Assembly: GCA_029379385.1 (NCBI GenBank)
Contig: CM055610.1
Coordinates: forward strand, 20,361,422-20,425,421
Length of the DNA stretch: 64,000 nt
Source of the DNA: Quillaja saponaria
Lineage: Eukaryota; Streptophyta; Magnoliopsida; Fabales; Quillajaceae
Direction: 5' to 3'
A model generated the notes under the pieces. It did not search any database, was not told where the DNA came from, and saw only the letters and a program-made list of their open reading frames with translations. Of this stretch, positions 58,501-64,000 are shown one piece after another. The position numbers and the translations under genes are program-made. Numbering within the stretch: position 1 is the stretch's first letter; each line of letters starts with the position of its first letter.

Positions 58501-60200
58501 TTGGGAATTCCTATCTCACTGAATTTCAATCTCCAGTCCCAAATGCTTTATGTGTCGGTTTTTGTCAGATGAGTTAGCTTCCACTAGTATATTATTCAAT
58601 TAATTCACTTTTCTTTCATATATTCATCACAAACAGAGAAGCGAGAATAGTTGTTCTTTGTCATCTGAGATTGTATTAGAATGTGTCGAAGACTGAACCT
58701 TGAAGATTTTTTTTTTTATTCACAAAGGAATATTCATTTGGACAAGTTACTTGAATGGCATTGATATATTAGACTATGCTAACAGAACATGCACTGATTC
58801 ACACTAGATGATGTTACCAAATGTTTTCTACTTTCCTAAAATTCAGCTTTTGGGGTTGAAATATTGCATACTATCGGCTACATATATACAAGACAGGCAG
58901 CACTGGAACTAGGTAAAAAGGCCCTTTATCTTGGGGTTCCATTTATGGCTGAGTGGGTTCGCAATAAGGGTCATTTCTGGAAATCACAGATTACAGCAGC
59001 AAAAGGTATACTTACACCAAGCAATGCCCCTTCAACACCAATTATTTATTCTTGGAATCTTTTATAATTTTAACTCAGAACATAAATTCAGGCGCTTTCC
59101 GGTTGCTGCAACTTCAAGAAGACATCCGGAAGCAGTTTAAAATGGATGGAAGTGGTCCTGAAAATGATGTTGAATCACATATATGCCTTAATAAAGACAC
59201 GTTGACAAGTTCGTTGTGGAAGTTGAATGTAGTTGACATTGAATTAACCCTAGTACATGTGTGTCAAATGGTGAGTTATAGATTTCTATTCAATTATAAC
59301 ATCATTAAGTGCTGTACTTTTTGATAATAGAATATTGTCTTTCTTAATCATGAGACAGATTATTTAGTTCTTGACATCTTGCTGGATAAAGCTAGGCTGC
59401 ACAAATGTTAAATACGTTTTACTTTCATTGTCGAACAGAGGATTTGGGAAGTGACTATTAATACCTTTGAGTAGGGTTAAAGTTTGTAGATATGATTCTT
59501 CTTAGAATTGAGTATCATAACATCTTCTTGAAGCAACACCACCCCCACCAATAGAAAAAAAGACATCTGAGTTACCATAGATTTTTATCATGATTTTAAA
59601 CTTGTGCAGGTGCTAAGGGAAAATCATTTAAAGAAGGAGGACCTTAAAGCTCATGCCAGTGCTCTTAAAATTCTAGGGAAAATATTCCAGGTCTGTATTT
59701 ATAAATACCAATAGAAATTCTGGTAATAAAGAGAGAAGTCAAGCTATGATAATAAAAATAAACTGCTTTTTCAGCTAAATAACTTATAACCTGATGGTGC
59801 TTTCAGCAGGAAAAGCATTCAAGAAGTGGAGGAACGTCAAAGAAGAAAATTTCTGCTGATACAGATGATGAAGGAAGCAGTTCTGATTCTTCTGAGGATG
59901 AATCACCAAGAGCACTTTCATATCGAACTCCCTTTTTCACTCAGGCATGTGAGAGCATATGCCTCCGCATATATATAGTTGACTTCCAATATATGTTGCA
60001 AATTACATGGCACACACAAATATATACAATCAAGTTGTTGGATTAATGTGGGATGATGGTTGCATATGTATCATAGATATATCATTTTTAAGTTCCTTGC
60101 CACCTTTGTCATGTTTCAGGGTATTGGTAGACTCTTCAGATGCCTCTGTAATCCAGCATTTGATGTCGATGATGACGAGATAGTGTATAAAAGCAAATGA
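55581..60200 (+). CDS. DnaJ (Hsp40) chaperone with DnaJ-X domain, DnaJ10-like
   Basis: Ten exons: 55581-55667, 56328-56387, 56679-56761, 57236-57389, 57889-58018, 58847-59005, 59092-59270, 59610-59690, 59807-59944 and 60120-60200, giving 383 residues. The J domain (residues 1 to about 68) has the Hsp70-stimulating HPD at 34-36, then [19 protein letters not shown]. The rest is the DnaJ-X region ([48 protein letters not shown]), followed by a Ser/acid-rich stretch and the family C-terminus [18 protein letters not shown]. No Gly/Phe or zinc-finger region exists, so it is a type III J protein, probably cytosolic. Introns 2, 4 and 9 have GC donors. Intron 8 ends CAGCAG, so one Gln may be optional (382 residues). 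Confidence 0.93.
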
Positions 60201-61468
60201 TGTATGGCTGTGTGGACGTGAAAGATCATGAAATATAAGAGGCAGCAATAAACAACTTCCAGTGGCCAGAGGGCATCTTTGTTGGATGCACTGTTTTGAA
60301 TTGAGGAAGACAAACAGGGGTGCAAACCATGAATTTGTATTTGTGCTTTGTGTAAGTAAATACTAGCAAAACATGCCATTGGCATTTATTTATATTTGAG
60401 ATAATTCGTACCAATGCTAACTGCTATTCAATCCGTCAATTACAGGGTTTTTTCAATTCCAAAAGATAAGGAATGATTGTTGATTCATGGAATAGTCTTT
60501 CTTTCCTACACTTCATCATTTCAATTGGTGGGGTTCAATTTTGAATTCTTAAATTCTAACTTCTGTTGACCTACATATGAAGACAAATGTAGGCTTTCTC
60601 AGAGAGCAAGGATACATGCAAAGAGGTGGGGTTGTCATTGTTAGAGTATTATTGGGGCGAAGGTAGATAATAACAATTAGATGAAAAAGTCAATTGAAAA
60701 TGACAAAATTTCGTGTAAAGACAGCTTCTGATTGTAGTTTGAAAGAGATTTTGCATGTAGGTTAGTTTAATTTATAACTATGAAAACGATACCTGGAGAC
60801 ACTGACAAACACAAAGGTTTTGATGAAACAGACATCAGACATACAAAGAAGGATTCGGCCTCCATTTGGTTCTTCCCATCAATTTAACATGGTATCATCA
60901 TTATAGAAGATCCTCCTCTGATGTGAGGCAACTTAGATAATTGAAAATCAACTCAAAAGACATGCCATTGTATGGTTAGCAAACTAATTTAATTTTCTTC
61001 TTTCACTTGGTGTATAATCTGCTTTAAAGCTAGTAGTAGACGAAACTTTCATCCGAGATATGGGCCAACAAAAATAAATAAATATATATATACATATATA
61101 TTGAGTTTCAGTTATGAGTATAATTTAGGATGTCTCTTCATTCAAACAAATGTTGATCTAGCTTGTTTTTGACAAATTACTTGACCTTTCAGCTCTCTCA
61201 GGACCATAATTTAAACCTGGGAATGCATTTGTCACCATAAACCAGAATAGAAGTTTTGGTTACATGAAGCAGGCACTTTATAGATGAAAAATTCAAGACA
61301 GCAGTTCACAACGTTCTACATAATCTCCAGGTTTTAACAACAAAAGGCCGCTTAAAGCAGCTGGAGTCTAGTAAGTTTCTGACACAACCATATGTACAAT
61401 GAAAATGTTTTCACTTCTCCGAGCCCTTCAAAGGACACTTCCTGGAAGTGATTACATCCATCCTCTGC
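60201..61468. other. Convergent 3' regions of DnaJ and SKP2A
   Basis: It lies between two convergent stop codons. Both 3' untranslated regions should be here, the DnaJ one perhaps to about 60400 and the SKP2A one from about 61250. A (TA)n run is at 61081-61101. No other gene is supported. Confidence 0.6.
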
Positions 61469-63134
61469 TCAATGAGCTGCATGAAGAAAACTATTGGCCG
61501 TGCGGTGTGCCTGAACAGCACAGGCACAATGCACAGATGTTAAATTCAAACAACCGCTCGTGATGAGGGAGTGCCTCCCGGAGCAGGTATGGAGGGCAGG
61601 GGATGAATCACACACTGCCTGAACGGCAGAAGGTGTGAGTGCAGTACACTGGCTTATGTTCAGAGTTCGTAAGCCATCCTCATCGTTCCTGCTTTTCACA
61701 GATCCCCACATTCTGCTATTCATTTTGCTCTGGGCCAAGGAGTACATTGCTCTGTCTGTGATGTTTTGACAGTAGTACAGGCCAAGGGACCTCAGATGAG
61801 GGCACCTATTGGCCAAAGCAATCACACTATCATCTGCATCAACAATACATGAAAAAGTCAAGAATGATACATGAAACAGCTCCCCTACAAATTTTCATTA
61901 TTTATTTCTTTCTTTCTGCTTCATTTTTCCTTTTTATAAAAGGAGGACAGACTTGTGCAAAGTTGAAGTTTCTATCTCTCTTTTACACTTCCAAGTTACA
62001 TCGTGGAACATAACAGGCATATTTGCCTCCATAAATTGTACTATGATGCACACAGTCTCTAGAATATGCAAGCATGAGATTAACAATGTCTAACCAGGAC
62101 AGAAGAAACTTGGAACATCACTCAAGGCACAGAATGATTAAGCTACAAGGTACATATGACACATAGAATGAGTTCATAATGGGTTGGTAGTGACAAAAGG
62201 CAAACAATTGGTTGAAAATGGCTAGAAAATGTCAAATTTATGAAGACAGAAGACTTGATCAGCTGATAGCCAGGAACAACATGTTTGGGGAAAGGGAAAG
62301 TCATGTATCCACTGCTCTGCCGTTCCATTCCTTCTAGCCATTACTTTTTGTAAGCATCTAAATGGCATAAGGATATACAAATACATACTACACATTATAA
62401 ATCCCACATATAAGGCTCAAGGCATCAAGGAAGAAGACATGGAAGCAAGTATTCATATGATGATTCATTTGAGTAAGTTTGGCTTGAATATGTAATATGA
62501 GTAACACTTGAACCAATTATAATGACTAGATGAACTCATCATATAATTCCAACGCAAAGTACCTGTTATCTGAACACAGCCACACAAGTCAAGTATTCTG
62601 AGATCAGGGCATCCAACTGCCAAACTCATAACTCCAACATCACCAACATTCTCACACCATCCAAGATTCAAACACTGCAACTGGTTACAGTAGTTCCCAA
62701 TAGCCTGCATTTAATTTTTAATATTGAAGACTCCAATTTAAATCTAAAATAAAATGAAGAAAAAGAACTAGTGATCCATTTATACCTGCAATGCAGTGTC
62801 AGATGCAGCCTTAACACATCCACAGAGATTTAAAATTTTCAGTTTTCTGCAGAAACTAGCCAGGTATGCAAGAGCACTGTCACTGAACGCTGAACACCCA
62901 CTGATGTTCAGTTTCACAAGATTAGGACAGCCAAGGGCTAAGGCATACAATGAGCAATCACTAAGCTTGAAGCTTTTGCTGAGATCCAGGATCTGCAGAT
63001 CATGACAGAAATCTGCAATGGTCTCAACAGCATTGTCCTCAAGTTGTGGTTTGTCTTGGCGCAGTATAAGGGTTTGCAATTTTGTAAATTTGGGAGCAAG
63101 AGAAAGAACCAAGCTATTCATGTCCTTGCTGCAC
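61469..63134 (-). CDS. F-box/LRR protein SKP2A-like, 3' part
   Basis: Three exons on the minus strand are visible: 63134-62786, 62704-62563 and 61833-61469. They join in frame through DTALQ/AIGNYCNQLQ and VQIT/DDSVIALA. They encode the leucine-rich repeats and C-terminus, with repeated LxxLxLxxC patterns such as LQCLNLGWCENVGDVGVMSL and LRSLGLYYCQNITDRAMYSL. The tail TALTPSAVQAVCDSSPALHTCSGRHSL is nearly diagnostic for plant SKP2A/SKP2B. In Arabidopsis SKP2A is the F-box subunit of an SCF ubiquitin ligase that targets cell-cycle factors (E2FC, DPB) and binds auxin. The first visible exon begins with the last base of a Trp codon, so the F-box and first repeats lie beyond the right edge. Confidence 0.93.
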
Positions 63135-64000
63135 CTGGAAGATTTTGCAAACTAGTTACTGACATGTAAGCAATTTCAGGAAATTCACATCAGCAGCAGA
63201 AGCTGTTTTTTTCTTTTTCCAGATTTGGTTGGGAAAATAAATTTGAAGAAGATATAGAATGTCACCAAATAAAGGATCGCACGCACCAAATTTGTAAAAA
63301 TATAGAATGCAACAAATAAACGATCCCGTACACCAAATTTGTAAAAATATAGAATACCACAAATAAAGGATCCCATACACCAATAACAATATTTTTATTT
63401 TTTTCACCAAGATCTAAAAGCAACTTAAGAATTTTAACAAGACCTTCTATTGTTTTAAGCTAAATGACTACATTGTATTACCATAATGACATCCAACTCC
63501 AACATGATTTTAAGTTGTAAAAGATGAAGCACATGGATTGACGATGCAGTCTAATCAATATCACCCATAATAACGTTTATCTATGTAGGAAAGAGAAAAA
63601 ACAAAAAACGGCTAATCAACATAGTTTTGAGATAGCCTATTGCTGCAATAGATATTTCTATTCAAACATTTATATCAACATAGTTTTTGAGATTGCCTAT
63701 GGCTCCAACACAGACTTTTCTAGCCTAGACTTCGTCCAGAATTGAATTTGCAGCCCATAAAATACAGAACCAGAAATTGCACTTTCTAATACTCCAGGCA
63801 TCCAGTTCACAGCCAATTCTGACACTACCTTTGATGCATGACAAGTTGAATGCATGAAAAGATAAGTTATACGAATTTTCATTACAGAGGCAGTCCCACA
63901 AACATCTCAAGCACCACACAAGAAGTAAGCTTTGGTACATCAATTACTTGACTTATTAACACTATCAGGTAAGTTTCTCCTAGGAAAATTAGTGCATTTT
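63135..64000 (-). other. SKP2A-like intron running off the window
   Basis: The acceptor CTTCCAG precedes the exon at 63134. No upstream exon with F-box or repeat sequence is visible to the window end. The minus-strand frames here are AT-rich and unrelated to the gene. Confidence 0.65.
63254..63390. repeat. 47-48-bp minisatellite, three copies, in the SKP2A-like intron
   Basis: Copies begin at 63254, 63302 and 63349 with ATAGAAT, followed by a ...CAAATAAAGGATC...CACCAA pattern. The first two share CACCAAATTTGTAAAAAT. The third is cut short. Confidence 0.9.

Noticed and set aside
1..64000. CRISPR array, bacterial operon or viral genome
   Set aside because: No regularly spaced repeats, no operon-like gene packing and no viral gene set were seen; the only reverse-transcriptase-related pieces belong to decayed plant LINEs.

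Overview
This window is nuclear DNA of a core eudicot plant. Genes have many short exons and AT-rich introns, spacers are AT-rich and full of retroposon and DNA-transposon debris, and every recognisable product belongs to a land-plant family. I cannot name the species. No prokaryotic or viral genome segment, CRISPR array or novel gene system is visible.

Layout, left to right. The 3' half of a SEUSS-type corepressor gene (+) opens the window. It is followed by a chloroplast thioredoxin m gene (-), a 5-exon SBDS ribosome-maturation gene (-), a broken relic of a small-RNA-degrading-nuclease (SDN5-like) gene (+) and a SCL1-type GRAS gene (-). About 9 kb of gene-poor AT-rich DNA then leads to an R2R3-MYB gene (+). 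From about 29.4 to 45.6 kb there is a tandem segmental duplication whose unit holds plantacyanin and a multi-pass membrane-protein gene. In the left unit both genes are intact but the spacer has swollen with LINE, hAT and other insertions. In the right unit both genes are broken: the plantacyanin copy lacks exon 1 and has a stop, and the membrane-protein copy has two frameshifts. After it come a YUCCA-type flavin monooxygenase gene (+) with a decayed exon-3 relic upstream, a RabC/Rab18 GTPase gene (+), a tRNA-Gln(UUG), a 10-exon DnaJ-X chaperone gene (+) with three GC-AG introns, and the 3' part of an SKP2A-type F-box/LRR gene (-) that runs off the right edge.

The genes do not form one pathway. 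A loose auxin theme exists: the YUCCA enzyme makes auxin and SKP2A is an auxin-binding F-box protein in Arabidopsis. This looks like inherited neighbourhood rather than an operon-like cluster. From memory, the Arabidopsis relatives of these genes lie in two places on chromosome 1 (SEU, SBDS and RABC1 near At1g43850-43890; SKP2A, YUC11 and SCL1 near At1g21410-21450). The window therefore looks like an ancestral block that was duplicated and differentially lost in Arabidopsis.

The most informative observations are the asymmetrically decaying tandem duplication, the three GC-AG introns in one gene, an almost sequence-free retroposition scar (a poly(A) run between perfect 12-bp direct repeats), a hAT-like element with a near-perfect 8-bp target duplication, and the SDN5-like gene relic.
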